Source: an uncultured Bacteroidales bacterium (GTDB lineage: Bacteria > Bacteroidota > Bacteroidia > Bacteroidales > UBA932). From it: 64,000 bases of DNA. The notes under the pieces were generated by a model. It did not search any database and had not been told where the DNA came from. It saw nothing but the letters and a program-made list of their open reading frames with translations. The first letter of the stretch is position 1. The number at the start of each line of letters is the position of its first letter. Below, in pieces: positions 27,797-37,541 of the stretch. The position numbers and the translations under genes are program-made. The stretch covers positions 41,212-105,211 of the forward strand of contig CALUTU010000008.1 of the NCBI GenBank assembly GCA_944323785.1. The letters run 5' to 3'.

Positions 27797-28698
27797 AAGG
27801 TGTTGCGGGCTTCGAGACGCTGCTCGAGGAGGCGGATGAGTTCGGTGTTGCGGATCAGGCCCCAGGGGGTGGAGTTGACAAAGCGCGGAGGGACTTCGCC
27901 GGCGAAGCGCTCGATGTAGAGGTCGGGCCGCAGGCGTTCCAGCAGGTCGGCGATAAAGTCCAGGTATCCGTCCAGGCTGAATGTGACGAAGTCCGACGGG
28001 CACGAGGCGAACTCGCGCTCCATGGCCGTGCCGCGCACGATCTGGAGCTGGTGGAACTTGACCGAGTGCAGCGGCAGCTTATTAATAATAGGTGCGTAGG
28101 CCAGCATGTCCTCTGTCGATTCTCCGGGAAGGCCGAAGATGAAATGTGCTCCCTGAGTGAGTCCGCGCGAGGCAGTCATCTCCACAGCCCTGACAGCGTC
28201 AGCGAATGTGTGCCCCCGGTTGATGCGCCGTAAAGTGCGGTCATAGCAGGATTCGATGCCGTATTCGATGATGACGATGTGCCCACGGCCGGCCAGAGAG
28301 GCTAGGTAGTCCAGTTTCTCAGCATCCACACAGTCAGGCCGTGTGCCGATGACTATGCCGGCCACAAGCGGATGCGACAACGCTTCTTCGTATACGGAGC
28401 GCAGTCTGTCCAGCGGAGCATAGGTGTTGGAGTAAGGCTGGAAGTAAGCGAGGAACTTCTCCGCTTTCCGGTAACGGACCCGGTGGAACTTGATGCCCTC
28501 GTCGATCTGCTCGTGGATAGGTATACCGGCGGTGCTGTATCCGGGATGAAAGGCGGCATTGTCACAGTAGGTGCAGCCGCCGGTGCCGGTCAGTCCGTCG
28601 CGGTTGGGGCATGTGAAGCCGGCATCCACCACGACTTTCTGCAGCCGCTCTCCGTAGGTCTTCTTGAAATATCCTATGTACGAGTTATATCTGCCCAC
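27772..28698 (-). CDS. TIGR01212 family radical SAM protein (YhcC-like)
   Basis: Radical SAM enzyme of 308 residues. The cluster cysteines are C30, C42 and C45 (the CPNRDG and GGCTYC segments, the wider-spaced form typical of this family). The middle contains GIVIGTRPDCV, IIEYGIES and HFIFGLPGES; a C-terminal domain follows. The substrate is not established from sequence. The start is GTG at 28698. The last eight codons and the stop lie inside the downstream 65-bp repeat copy, so the native C-terminus may have been replaced. It lies 3 bases after the YhcH-like gene. Confidence 0.88.
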   Translation of the reverse strand: MGRYNSYIGYFKKTYGERLQKVVVDAGFTCPNRDGLTGTGGCTYCDNAAFHPGYSTAGIPIHEQIDEGIKFHRVRYRKAEKFLAYFQPYSNTYAPLDRLRSVYEEALSHPLVAGIVIGTRPDCVDAEKLDYLASLAGRGHIVIIEYGIESCYDRTLRRINRGHTFADAVRAVEMTASRGLTQGAHFIFGLPGESTEDMLAYAPIINKLPLHSVKFHQLQIVRGTAMEREFASCPSDFVTFSLDGYLDFIADLLERLRPDLYIERFAGEVPPRFVNSTPWGLIRNTELIRLLEQRLEARNTFQGRLYRP

Positions 28699-28701
28699 TG
28701 T

Positions 28702-29142
28702 CTACAGGCGTACTTTGAAGACGGCCTTGCGGACGGTGCCGCTGCCCAGAAGCGGTGCGTGGGAGTCCTGGGGAAAGCAGATGACGAAGTTGTCACCGGA
28801 ATAGCTTATGTAGGCTTCGGGGCTTTCTTTCATGAGGGCGGTGTCGGAAGCCTCGTCGTAGCTGACTCCGACACCGAGGCATCCGGACCTGTCCCGGAAT
28901 CCCATGATCTCAGTGCCTTCAAGGACGATGTGGATGTCTATGAACGAGTCATGTACTTCCAGCGGTGCGTCTTCCCGGGCTTCGGAAGTCGAGACGGTAC
29001 ACCAGATGTTGTCTTCCTCTATGACGTGCTTGCCGTCCTCGAGAGAGTGCAGGTCGTGACTTTTTATGAATTCGTATACCTTGCCGAATCTCTCGTGCAG
29101 GGTGATGTATCTTTCAAAGCTTTTGAGCGAATCGAGTATCAT
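28702..29142 (-). CDS. YhcH/YjgK/YiaL family protein
   Basis: A 146-residue DUF386 cupin-like protein. The family motifs GKHVIEEDNIWCTVS, EVHDSFIDIHIVLEG and FVICFPQDSHAPLLG are visible, including the metal-binding His and Glu residues. Relatives include the NanQ anomerase and proteins in sugar catabolism; no sugar genes adjoin it here, so the substrate is open. Probable two-gene unit with the radical SAM gene. Confidence 0.85.
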   Translation of the reverse strand: MILDSLKSFERYITLHERFGKVYEFIKSHDLHSLEDGKHVIEEDNIWCTVSTSEAREDAPLEVHDSFIDIHIVLEGTEIMGFRDRSGCLGVGVSYDEASDTALMKESPEAYISYSGDNFVICFPQDSHAPLLGSGTVRKAVFKVRL

Positions 29143-29154
29143 ATGTCGTTAGTT

Positions 29155-30303
29155 TCAATATTTTCTGTAGATGGACCGGCGGCTTAGCGCGATAAGCGCC
29201 AGCAGCAGGATGATGACGGTCACGGCGGGGTGGAAGGTCTGGGGAATAATCCAGGAGAATATCAGCCCGAGGACGGCGACTGCGGTGAGCAGGTCCACGC
29301 TCAGGTTCTTGACGACTCCGTCCGGCAGTACTGCGGGGATGAGCAGCAGCGGATTCATCCAGATGAGATTCCAGTTGTTCTCAGTCCAGATGTGGTTGGT
29401 GGCCAGCCACATGAGGGTGAGGATTATACCTCCTGTGCCGAGTATTGCATAAAGTACGGTGGAGAAGATGTTTATGAATCTCCACTTGTGCCCGGTCTTT
29501 AGGAAAAATATCAGATAGAACAGCAGCAGCAGGGTGAATGCCGTGAACGGACTTGTGGCCTTGGACAGTATGGTCATGAATCTCCCCGGACCCGGTGCCG
29601 GCTCTACGAGGGTTGCACACTCTGTCATGAGCCGGGTGTCTTCCAGTGAGCCGTTGGTGTAGCGGGCCAGGTTCTCCGATAGTCTGTCAGGCAGGAACAT
29701 GGACTCCCGGGCGGTAATCTCCCGGTCCACCCTGGCTCCCAGCAGCAGGTCTATGCCGAACATCATCCAGCGTTTGTCCCCGACCATTCGGGTCAGCTCG
29801 TCCCGGTAGGTCTCTCCGGTCAGGGTGTCACGGAAAGAAAATTCCCCTTTTTCAAATATATCCCGGATACGGGTTGCGCAATTGTCCTGCAGGAAGTCGT
29901 AGCGGTAGTAGCGGTTCTCCTCCCGGGCATTGTCCATCAGAAATATCCACAATCGGTTTTTTTGTTCCTGAGTGAGATTCATCGGCTGCTCGATGATGCC
30001 TCGTCCAGCCCTTTCGTAGGATTGCTTGAAGTTCTGGAAATAATTGATGGACAGGCAGTAGTTGAGGTCTCCGCGGAGAAATTTCAGGAGAAAATGCGGT
30101 TCCTCGAAACTGTAGGTTCCGTAGTTGAATACCAGGTCGCGTCCGGATGAGTGATCCTTGATGCGGATGGCAGAATGTCCGAATGCGGAGGCGGGGTCAT
30201 TGCCCGGAGAGCAGGTCAGCAACGAGACTGAAAGGGAGTCCCGTGCCTGCATGCAGGCAGTCATCATGACTGTCAGAATCGTCAGTATAAGCCGTTTCAT
30301 CAT
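29155..30303 (-). CDS. DUF4105 domain protein, inner-membrane
   Basis: A 382-residue envelope protein. From the ATG at 30303 it has a signal sequence (about 1-20), a large DUF4105 domain (about 25-240) with the cysteine and histidine motifs LLTCSPGNDPASAFGHSAIR and FLQDNCATRIRD that resemble a papain-like (NlpC-type) arrangement, and four or five C-terminal membrane segments (about 255-378). The longest frame starts 147 bases upstream but has no signal peptide and crosses the divergent promoters, so it is rejected. Function unknown; a peptidase-like role is only suggested. Confidence 0.75.
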   Translation of the reverse strand: MMKRLILTILTVMMTACMQARDSLSVSLLTCSPGNDPASAFGHSAIRIKDHSSGRDLVFNYGTYSFEEPHFLLKFLRGDLNYCLSINYFQNFKQSYERAGRGIIEQPMNLTQEQKNRLWIFLMDNAREENRYYRYDFLQDNCATRIRDIFEKGEFSFRDTLTGETYRDELTRMVGDKRWMMFGIDLLLGARVDREITARESMFLPDRLSENLARYTNGSLEDTRLMTECATLVEPAPGPGRFMTILSKATSPFTAFTLLLLFYLIFFLKTGHKWRFINIFSTVLYAILGTGGIILTLMWLATNHIWTENNWNLIWMNPLLLIPAVLPDGVVKNLSVDLLTAVAVLGLIFSWIIPQTFHPAVTVIILLLALIALSRRSIYRKY

Positions 30304-30312
30304 AATTAATTT

Positions 30313-30320
30313 CAAAAATA
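30313..30320 (-). promoter_or_regulatory. -7 box TATTTTTG for the DUF4105 gene
   Basis: Perfect TAnnTTTG match 9 bases before the ATG at 30303, divergent from the NlpC/P60 promoter. Confidence 0.55.
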
Positions 30321-30333
30321 TAAAAATCTCGTT

Positions 30334-30341
30334 TATATTTG
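30334..30341 (+). promoter_or_regulatory. -7 box TATATTTG for the NlpC/P60 gene
   Basis: Perfect TAnnTTTG match 5 bases before the ATG at 30347. It decides the start: the longer frame opening at 30158 runs through the promoter. Confidence 0.65.
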
Positions 30342-30346
30342 CAGGA

Positions 30347-31324
30347 ATGAATAAACTTTTGTGTACAATCATGCTTTTTGTCCTATGCGCTGTGTCAAGT
30401 GCTGCGGCGGAAAAAAGCATGGCCCTGATCTCCGTATCTGTGACGGACATGAAATCGGCCCCTGATTATCAGTCAGAGACGATTTCACAGGCCCTTATGG
30501 GGACTCCTGTCGAGGTGACTGGAAAAGAAGGCTACTGGTATTCGATAGTCACGCCAGAAGGCTACAGGGGCTGGACGACCGAGCTCAATCTGGCTCTTGT
30601 GTCAGAGGAACGTTTTAATCAATGGAAATCGACGGTCAGAGTCATCGTTACGGATTATTTCGCGGTGGTCAGGGAAGTCCCGCATGACTCAGCCCAGGTT
30701 ATTTCGGACTGTGTGATGGGCGATATCATGGAACTGGGAGAGCCGGGGATGTACGATACACCGTATGTGCCGGTAAAGCTGCCTGACGACAGGTTGGGCT
30801 ATGTGCCGGCGGCAAGTGTCGAGATGCTGGAGATGTGGATGAGGTCGGTGGATAGTTCCTCCGGGGAGGATATCGTAAGGACGGCAAGGATGTTCCTGGG
30901 CTTCCCGTATCTCTGGGGCGGTCTGTCTCCGAAAGGGCTGGACTGCAGCGGACTTGTGAGGATGAGCTACTTCATGAACGGCCTGATCCTGCTCAGGGAT
31001 GCACGTCAGCAGATAGATACCGGCGTTACATTGGACTACAGTGATATAAAAGCTAATCTCAGAGCCGGAGACCTGGTCTTTTTCGGGAGGCCTGCCGACG
31101 GACAGAGACCCCGCAGTGTGACCCATGTGGGCATATATATGGAGGACGGCATGATGATACACTCGTCTCTGCGGGTGAGGATCAACAGTCTGCTTCCGGG
31201 CCGGGATGATTCCTATACGGGCAAACGGATAGTGGGAGCGGTGAGGATTCTCGGCAGCCAGGATACGGAGCCGGGGATAGTCTCCGTTTTATGCCATCCG
31301 TGGTATTTTAACCAGAATCGATAA
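30347..31324 (+). CDS. C40 family (NlpC/P60) peptidase with SH3-like domains
   Basis: Exported gamma-D-glutamyl-diamino-acid endopeptidase that trims peptidoglycan stem peptides. The 325 residues comprise a signal peptide (1-21), two bacterial SH3-like domains (about 25-160) and an NlpC/P60 domain (about 173-300) with catalytic C200 in GLDCSGLV, H260 in VTHVGIYM and H272 as the third polar residue. Found with a promoter box abutting its ATG. A conserved small hypothetical gene follows 19 bases later. Confidence 0.88.
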   Translation: MNKLLCTIMLFVLCAVSSAAAEKSMALISVSVTDMKSAPDYQSETISQALMGTPVEVTGKEGYWYSIVTPEGYRGWTTELNLALVSEERFNQWKSTVRVIVTDYFAVVREVPHDSAQVISDCVMGDIMELGEPGMYDTPYVPVKLPDDRLGYVPAASVEMLEMWMRSVDSSSGEDIVRTARMFLGFPYLWGGLSPKGLDCSGLVRMSYFMNGLILLRDARQQIDTGVTLDYSDIKANLRAGDLVFFGRPADGQRPRSVTHVGIYMEDGMMIHSSLRVRINSLLPGRDDSYTGKRIVGAVRILGSQDTEPGIVSVLCHPWYFNQNR

Positions 31325-31343
31325 CAAATAAAATATAAGCGCT

Positions 31344-31628
31344 ATGAATTTAAGAGTTATTAAGAAGGATGTCAATTATCTGATAGATGAATTTCTCTCA
31401 GACGCATTTATCAGCATGAGCTTTACAGACGACGAGGAAAAGTCGGAGAAGATAGTGGGTCTTGCCAATGACGCCCTGGATCTCCGCGACGAGACTCTTA
31501 CAAAGATAAACCATCCCGAAGGGGACAGGAGGACTTACTACCGCAATCTTACAGAGGGTCTTCTGAGCTCCCTGGATGTTATGTACGACAAGTTGAGCGA
31601 GGCTGTCTCCAAGAAGTCAGACAAATAA
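31344..31628 (+). CDS. Conserved small helical protein
   Basis: A 94-residue acidic, all-helical cytoplasmic protein with no cysteines, signal peptide or known catalytic motif. Similar short proteins are widespread in Bacteroidales next to unrelated genes; I cannot assign a function. It is 12 bases before guaB and may share its transcript. Confidence 0.65.
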   Translation: MNLRVIKKDVNYLIDEFLSDAFISMSFTDDEEKSEKIVGLANDALDLRDETLTKINHPEGDRRTYYRNLTEGLLSSLDVMYDKLSEAVSKKSDK

Positions 31629-31640
31629 GGAGACAGGGAT

Positions 31641-33110
31641 ATGCAGATTTATACCAATTCGCCGATCATCGAGGGACTGACGTTCGATGACGTGCTCCTC
31701 ATACCCGCACACTCCGATGTCCTTCCGCGTGAAGTGGATGTTACCACTAAACTGACAAGGGAGATAACCCTGCACACGCCTATCGTATCCGCCGCCATGG
31801 ATACGGTGACTGAGGCCGACCTGGCCATAGCCATTGCCCGTGAGGGAGGTATCGGAGTGATACACAAGAATATGCCCATCAATGTGCAGATGGAGCAGGT
31901 GCGCAAGGTCAAGAGGGCCGAGAACGGCATGATCTACGATCCCGTGACCATCCGCGACAACGCTACCGTGGGAGACGCTCTTAAGATAATGAGCGAGAAC
32001 CATATCGGCGGCATACCGGTAGTGGATGCCCAGGGAATGCTCTGCGGTATCGTCACCAACAGGGATCTCCGTTTCCAGGACAATCCCAAGACCCCCATCA
32101 GTGAAGTGATGACCAAGGAGAACCTGATCACCACTACTGACGGCAGCAATCTTAAGGAGGCCACTGATCTTTTGAGAAGATACAAGATCGAGAAACTGCT
32201 TGTGGTGGACAAGAACGGCAAGCTGGCCGGCCTGATTACCTACAAGGACATCATGAAGATCAAGGACAATCCTATCGCCAGCAAGGACTCCAAGGGCCGT
32301 CTGCTCGTGGCGGCTGCCGTAGGCATCAATTCGGAGACGATAGACAAGGTGGAGATGCTGATGAGCGTGGAGCCGGACGCACTTGTGTTCGATACGGCTC
32401 ACGGTCATTCGGAGGGTGTGCTGAGGGTGCTGAGGACTCTCCGTCAGAAATTCCCCGACCTGCAGATCATAGCCGGAAATATCGCTACCGGCGAGGCTGC
32501 CGCAGCGTTGAAAGAGTGCGGAGTGGATGCCGTCAAGGTAGGTATCGGCCCGGGCTCCATCTGTACGACCCGTATCATCGCCGGAGTGGGTGTGCCCCAG
32601 CTTTCGGCTGTCATGATGGCCGCCGAGGCCCTCAAGGGTTCGGGTATTCCGATTATCGCCGACGGAGGTATCCGCTATTCGGGTGATATCGTCAAGGCTC
32701 TGGCCGCTGGCGCGGACACCATCATGGCCGGCTCGCTCTTCGCCGGAGTGGAGGAGTCACCTGGAGAGACCATCATCCTCAACGGCCGTAAGTTCAAGTC
32801 CTACCGCGGTATGGGCTCTCTCGAAGCCATGCAGCTCGGTTCCAAGGACCGCTATTTCCAGGATATGGAGGAGGATATCAAGAAACTCGTACCTGAGGGT
32901 ATAGTGGCCCAGGTTCCCTACAAGGGGACTCTGTCCGAGGTGGTGTACCAGCTCATAGGCGGTCTCCGCGCAGGTATGGGTTATTGCGGAGCGCACAATC
33001 TTGCGGAGCTCAAGAAAGCCCGCTTCGTGCGCATCACGGCTGCGGGTATGGCCGAGAGCCATCCTCATGACGTGACCATCACACGCGAGGCTCCCAACTA
33101 CAGCAGATAA
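31641..33110 (+). CDS. guaB: Inosine-5'-monophosphate dehydrogenase
   Basis: Oxidises IMP to XMP with NAD+, the committed step of GMP synthesis. The 489 residues hold a TIM barrel interrupted by a CBS-domain pair (about 93-205). The catalytic loop [12 protein letters not shown] places the active cysteine at about residue 310, and the flap motif [10 protein letters not shown] is present. Three envelope-assembly genes follow with short gaps, the first 18 bases later. Confidence 0.96.
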   Translation: MQIYTNSPIIEGLTFDDVLLIPAHSDVLPREVDVTTKLTREITLHTPIVSAAMDTVTEADLAIAIAREGGIGVIHKNMPINVQMEQVRKVKRAENGMIYDPVTIRDNATVGDALKIMSENHIGGIPVVDAQGMLCGIVTNRDLRFQDNPKTPISEVMTKENLITTTDGSNLKEATDLLRRYKIEKLLVVDKNGKLAGLITYKDIMKIKDNPIASKDSKGRLLVAAAVGINSETIDKVEMLMSVEPDALVFDTAHGHSEGVLRVLRTLRQKFPDLQIIAGNIATGEAAAALKECGVDAVKVGIGPGSICTTRIIAGVGVPQLSAVMMAAEALKGSGIPIIADGGIRYSGDIVKALAAGADTIMAGSLFAGVEESPGETIILNGRKFKSYRGMGSLEAMQLGSKDRYFQDMEEDIKKLVPEGIVAQVPYKGTLSEVVYQLIGGLRAGMGYCGAHNLAELKKARFVRITAAGMAESHPHDVTITREAPNYSR

Positions 33111-33128
33111 GGTTTACGCGGAAGTACA

Positions 33129-33977
33129 ATGAGAAAGGCACTCCTGATAGTACCGTTTCTTGCAGTTATATCATCCTGCCGGCTTTACGATGGTCTCTTT
33201 AAAGGAGATGTAGTCGCGAGGGCCGGCAGGGATGTTCTGTATGAGAGCGAAGTGGAGGCCTTGAATATCACCGGATTCTCTCCCGAAGACAGTGTCCGGA
33301 TAGTAGAGCGTTACATCATGTCCTGGGCCAAGAACAGGTTGCTGCTGGACATGGCCCAGAGTCAGCTGTCCAAGGCGGACAGGGATGTGGAGGCGCAGCT
33401 GGAGGAATACCGTCAGCAGCTTCTGGTTTACAGATATGAGCAGCAGTATGTCGAGCAGCGTTTGGATACTGCCGTCACAGAGCAGGAATACAGAGTGTTC
33501 TATGAGGCCCATCCGGCCAGTTTTACCACTCATGTCCCGCTTATGAAGGGCCGGTATATCAAGATGAGCGACAATTCGCCGAATCTCAATCCCGTAAAGT
33601 CTATTTACAGATCGCGGACCGAGGAAGATCTGGACAGACTGAAGCAGCTTTGCTATATGTCGGCTGAGAAGTATTATTTTTTCGATGACTGGGTGGGGCT
33701 TGACGCAGTCGTGGAAGGAACAGGCCTTGATGTGCAGGAGCTGGCCAGAGTCTTGGAGGACAGGTCTTATCTGGAGAAAGATTTTCTGGGTTATACCTAC
33801 CTTATATCAGTGGATGACTATGTCCCTGCGGGAAGTCTGGCACCTTACGAATACTGCAGGAAGCGTATAAGAAATCACATCCTTAATAGAAGAAAGCAGG
33901 AGCTCATAACCAGTTTGGAACGAAATCTGCTTAATGATGCAATAGTTTCCGAGAAGTTTGTTATTTATACCAGATAG
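33129..33977 (+). CDS. Peptidylprolyl-isomerase-like lipoprotein
   Basis: A 282-residue exported protein with a lipobox ending in C16 (AVISSC), then a SurA-N-like helical region (about 20-120, with VVARAGRDVLYESEVEAL) and a degenerate C-terminal half with no clear parvulin active site. It precedes a full SurA-like isomerase by 3 bases, so it is probably a companion chaperone for outer-membrane protein precursors (inference). Confidence 0.7.
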   Translation: MRKALLIVPFLAVISSCRLYDGLFKGDVVARAGRDVLYESEVEALNITGFSPEDSVRIVERYIMSWAKNRLLLDMAQSQLSKADRDVEAQLEEYRQQLLVYRYEQQYVEQRLDTAVTEQEYRVFYEAHPASFTTHVPLMKGRYIKMSDNSPNLNPVKSIYRSRTEEDLDRLKQLCYMSAEKYYFFDDWVGLDAVVEGTGLDVQELARVLEDRSYLEKDFLGYTYLISVDDYVPAGSLAPYEYCRKRIRNHILNRRKQELITSLERNLLNDAIVSEKFVIYTR

Positions 33978-33980
33978 AAT

Positions 33981-35366
33981 ATGAAGATAAAGGAGATATT
34001 GGCGACGGCCCTGTTGGCGGTGACAGTCCAGATGCTGCCCGCGGTAAATATGTCGGCCCAGAAATATGAAGGGATTGTCGATAAGACAGTGGCGTTGGTG
34101 GGCAACAATGTCGTTCTGCTTTCTCAGGTGGAATCTGCAGCTATATATATGCAGGGAATGGGGTATGTCTCTGACCGTAATCTTAGATGCGAGGCGCTTG
34201 AGAATATAATGGTGACTAAGCTGTTCTATACGCAAGCGGTGCTGGACAGTCTTGCGGTCAATCCGGATATGGTGAATGCCATGCTTGAGCAGAAGGTGGA
34301 TGATGTTCTTACAAAACTTGGAGGAGAGAAAGCGACGGAGGCTTTCTTTCAAAAACCTCTGCACGTATTGCGGGAAGAGTGGAGAAGTGAGATTCTGGAA
34401 CAGAGTCTCGCAGGAGAGATGAGGAGGACTATAGCCGGTAAGGTTATGGATGTGACGCCTAAAGAGGTTGAGCGTTTTTACAGACGTACTCCGAAAGACA
34501 GTCTGCCGATCTTACCTGCTCAATACAAGTTCAGTGAGATTACAATATATCCCAATGTGGAGAAGGCTGAGCTGGCGGTGAGGGAGAGACTGCTGGAGTT
34601 CCGTCAGAGAGTAATGGATGGGGAGAAATTCTCCTTGCTGGCTACGTTTTATTCCGAGGATCCCGGAAGTGCCATGCACGGTGGAGAACTGGGTATGTCT
34701 TCCAAGTCATCATTCTGGCCTGAATTCAGCGATGCTGCCATGTCTTTGAAACCAGGACAGGTCTCCCCGATAGTCAAGACTCCCAACGGCTACCACCTCA
34801 TTCAGTTGATAGACAGAGAAGGAGATATGTTCAATGCCAGGCATATTCTATTGAGACCGAGATATACAGCCGAGGACAGGGATTCAGCTTTTATCCGGCT
34901 GGACTCCATACGTAATGCAATTCTGATGGACAGTATTACCTTTGAGCAGGCAGCCAAGAAGTTTTCCCAGGATCCGCTGACCCGGACCAACGGTGGACTT
35001 GTTCCTGATGTGGAGACGGGAGCACCGTTTATAGACATAGACAAACTCAAAAAGGAGGAATACAATGTCCTTAAGGATATGCAGCCCGGAGAGATCTCCC
35101 GTCCGATAGAGTCTACGGACAATGAGAGCAGAGCGGGAATGGCTGCGGGCAACACGGCGTATAAGATAATTCGTCTGGACGAGATCAGGGAGGCTCATAC
35201 TCCTACTTTCAATCAGGATTTTGATATCTTGCTGAATATGGCCACGAATCAAAAGGCAGAGGAGGCGGTGGAAGCGTTTATCAAGGATAAGATGAATACG
35301 ATATACATCGTGATAGATCCTCTTTTCCAGAAATGTGATTTTCAACGTGACGGATGGGTGAAATGA
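33981..35366 (+). CDS. SurA-like periplasmic peptidylprolyl isomerase
   Basis: A 461-residue chaperone for outer-membrane proteins: signal peptide (about 1-27), N-terminal SurA-type chaperone domain (about 30-165) and two parvulin (PpiC) domains, the first at about 172-275 (GGELGMSSKSSFWPEFSDAA, PNGYHLIQL) and the second at about 280-400 (ARHILLRPRY, GGLVPDVETGA). Order and length fit SurA. It overlaps the OstA-like gene by the 4-base ATGA. Confidence 0.88.
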   Translation: MKIKEILATALLAVTVQMLPAVNMSAQKYEGIVDKTVALVGNNVVLLSQVESAAIYMQGMGYVSDRNLRCEALENIMVTKLFYTQAVLDSLAVNPDMVNAMLEQKVDDVLTKLGGEKATEAFFQKPLHVLREEWRSEILEQSLAGEMRRTIAGKVMDVTPKEVERFYRRTPKDSLPILPAQYKFSEITIYPNVEKAELAVRERLLEFRQRVMDGEKFSLLATFYSEDPGSAMHGGELGMSSKSSFWPEFSDAAMSLKPGQVSPIVKTPNGYHLIQLIDREGDMFNARHILLRPRYTAEDRDSAFIRLDSIRNAILMDSITFEQAAKKFSQDPLTRTNGGLVPDVETGAPFIDIDKLKKEEYNVLKDMQPGEISRPIESTDNESRAGMAAGNTAYKIIRLDEIREAHTPTFNQDFDILLNMATNQKAEEAVEAFIKDKMNTIYIVIDPLFQKCDFQRDGWVK

Positions 35367-37525
35367 GACGTATTCTTAGTTTTGCTTTTTCCCTGCTGTT
35401 GTGTGTGGTTGTATCTCATGCCCAGGAGGAGGACAGAGATAGTCTGGTACGTCTGCTGTCAGCAGACAAGGCCCGCCTTGTGGAACTTAACGGCAAGGCT
35501 TACCGTAAGGTCGTGGGTGATGCGGTGTTTTTTCACAACAACACCTATCTGAAATGTGACAGTGCATACTGGAATGTAGATGACGAATATATTGACGCGA
35601 TCGGTTCCATCAGGATAGAGCAGGAGAATACAGTCCTTACGGGGGACAGTATCCGTTATGTGATTGCTGAAAATACGGCAAAGTTCCGCGGTCATCTGGT
35701 GGAACTGGTGGACAGAGACAGCAACGTTCTTAGGACCAATTATTTGGATTACAATACAAAAGACAGTGTCGCGTTCTTTTATCGCGGTGGGGCGATGAAG
35801 GATGAGGACGGCAATGTGATAGAGAGTCTTACGGGACGCTATCAGTCCAGGATAGAGCAGTTTGATTTCATCGGTCAGGTGGAGATGTTCTCGGATTCGC
35901 TGTTTTTTGTCTGCGATACTCTTTATTATTATGCCGACAGGGATCTGGCTGAGTTCTTCGGCCATACGGCGGGGTGGTATGATCTCAATCATATATCCTC
36001 CGGGTCCGGTTGGTACGACAGGACTTCGGAAAAATTCTTCTTTACGCGGGATGTGTACGGCCTTACCGAGGAGTACGAGCTTTGGTGCGATTCTCTCAAT
36101 TATGACAGGTATGCCGAGTATGCCAGACTGCTGGGTAATGTACAGCTGCTGGATACAGTGGACAATGCCATAACCCTTGCCGGGGAATTGCGTTACTGGA
36201 ATGAACCGCGGAGGGCTGAACTTTACAGAGAGCCGGCGGTGGTCATGATAAATGAGGAGGGTGGAGTCAGGGACTCTATCTTCCTGGCATCCGATACGTT
36301 GATTTACTATACCAGGCGTATGTGTGACCTGGATAGTGCGTTGGTTGCCTCGGCCAAAGAAAGATATACAGCTGCACTGGTAGACCCGTTGGCGAAGAGT
36401 ACTCCTCAGCAGGGAGGTGCCGGACCGGGTCAGGCAGCAGATGCGCAGTCCGGTGCTGCAGGTGCGGCAAAGGCCGGTGCCTCTGATACTACCGGCAGAA
36501 AAACTCAGCAGCCTGCCGTAAGTGCTGCGGCAGACCCGGAAGCAGATACATTGGCAGTAACGGACTCGACGAGCCGGACGGACACTGTGTCCGTTGACTC
36601 AGTCATGGCAGTGTCTCCTCCGGATACGGTGTCAGCTGCGGATTCCCTTGTGGTGCCAGACTCTCTCGCTGTGCCGGCAGTGTCTGATTCCCTTGTCCTT
36701 GCAGTGCCCGACTCTGTAGTGGCAGCAGACTCTCTTGCTGCACCTGATTCCCTTGCGCTGACAGATTCTTTAGCTGTGATTGACTCTCTTGCCATGGTTC
36801 CGCCCGATACCACTCAGGTGGATTTCGTGGAGGCTTATCATCGTGTCAAGATATATAAGAGTGACGTGCAGGTGCTTTGCGATTCGCTGCTGTTCAATTC
36901 GATAGATTCCATCGCCAGACTCTTTACAGACCCTGTACTATGGTATGAAGTAGAAAGTCAGATAACGGCGGACAGTATGCAGTTCCTTATGCGGAACGGA
37001 ACTCTGGACAAGGGACTGCTTTTCGCGAACTGTTTTGTAATCTCGGAAGAAGAGCCGGGGCAGTATTATCATCAGATAAAGTCTCCGGAGATGATAGGTT
37101 ATTTTAAAGACGGGCAGATATCGCGCTTTGATGCATTGGGGGGAGTGACGGCTATGTTCTATGTGGCGGAGGATTCAGTGGTGACTACCATGAACCAGAA
37201 GGAGTGCCGTATTATGACCGGCAGGATGAAGGACGGTCAGGTGCAGAGAATACTGTATACCGAAAATATAACCAGTGACGCATATCCTGTCAGGGACCTT
37301 ACACCGGAGATGATGACTTTAAGGGATTTCAACTGGATGCCGGACAAACGGCCGGCCACAAGATTCAGCGTGACGGACAGATATATACATCCGTCAGCCA
37401 GGAAAGATGCCGCGCCGTCACCGGATTTCCCGCGCTTTAAATATGCTGAAAAGTATTTTGAGGGCTATATGAAGCGTATAATGACGGAGATAGACTCGCG
37501 TAAGCCGCTTATCTGGATAGAGTAA
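35363..37525 (+). CDS. OstA/LptA-like protein with low-complexity insertion
   Basis: An exported 720-residue protein related to the OstA/LptA-fold proteins of lipopolysaccharide transport. It has a signal peptide (1-21), a beta-jellyroll region (about 25-335) and a second beta-rich region (about 490-690). Between them, about residues 345-485 form a repetitive Ala/Ser/Asp/Pro/Thr stretch with many xDSL(A/V) units, likely a flexible linker. The ATG at 35363 overlaps the SurA stop and is preferred to the ATG at 35354. Together with SurA it forms an outer-membrane assembly unit. Confidence 0.8.
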   Translation: MRRILSFAFSLLLCVVVSHAQEEDRDSLVRLLSADKARLVELNGKAYRKVVGDAVFFHNNTYLKCDSAYWNVDDEYIDAIGSIRIEQENTVLTGDSIRYVIAENTAKFRGHLVELVDRDSNVLRTNYLDYNTKDSVAFFYRGGAMKDEDGNVIESLTGRYQSRIEQFDFIGQVEMFSDSLFFVCDTLYYYADRDLAEFFGHTAGWYDLNHISSGSGWYDRTSEKFFFTRDVYGLTEEYELWCDSLNYDRYAEYARLLGNVQLLDTVDNAITLAGELRYWNEPRRAELYREPAVVMINEEGGVRDSIFLASDTLIYYTRRMCDLDSALVASAKERYTAALVDPLAKSTPQQGGAGPGQAADAQSGAAGAAKAGASDTTGRKTQQPAVSAAADPEADTLAVTDSTSRTDTVSVDSVMAVSPPDTVSAADSLVVPDSLAVPAVSDSLVLAVPDSVVAADSLAAPDSLALTDSLAVIDSLAMVPPDTTQVDFVEAYHRVKIYKSDVQVLCDSLLFNSIDSIARLFTDPVLWYEVESQITADSMQFLMRNGTLDKGLLFANCFVISEEEPGQYYHQIKSPEMIGYFKDGQISRFDALGGVTAMFYVAEDSVVTTMNQKECRIMTGRMKDGQVQRILYTENITSDAYPVRDLTPEMMTLRDFNWMPDKRPATRFSVTDRYIHPSARKDAAPSPDFPRFKYAEKYFEGYMKRIMTEIDSRKPLIWIE

Positions 37526-37541
37526 TCCACTTTTGGGACAA

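Noticed and set aside
27631-28233. 200-codon plus-strand frame across the 99-bp repeat
   Set aside because: It runs antisense to the radical SAM gene and merely reads through the repeat; no family resemblance.
30158-30346. N-terminal extension of the NlpC/P60 protein
   Set aside because: The extension crosses the divergent promoters and removes the signal peptide from the N-terminus; the ATG at 30347 follows a promoter box.
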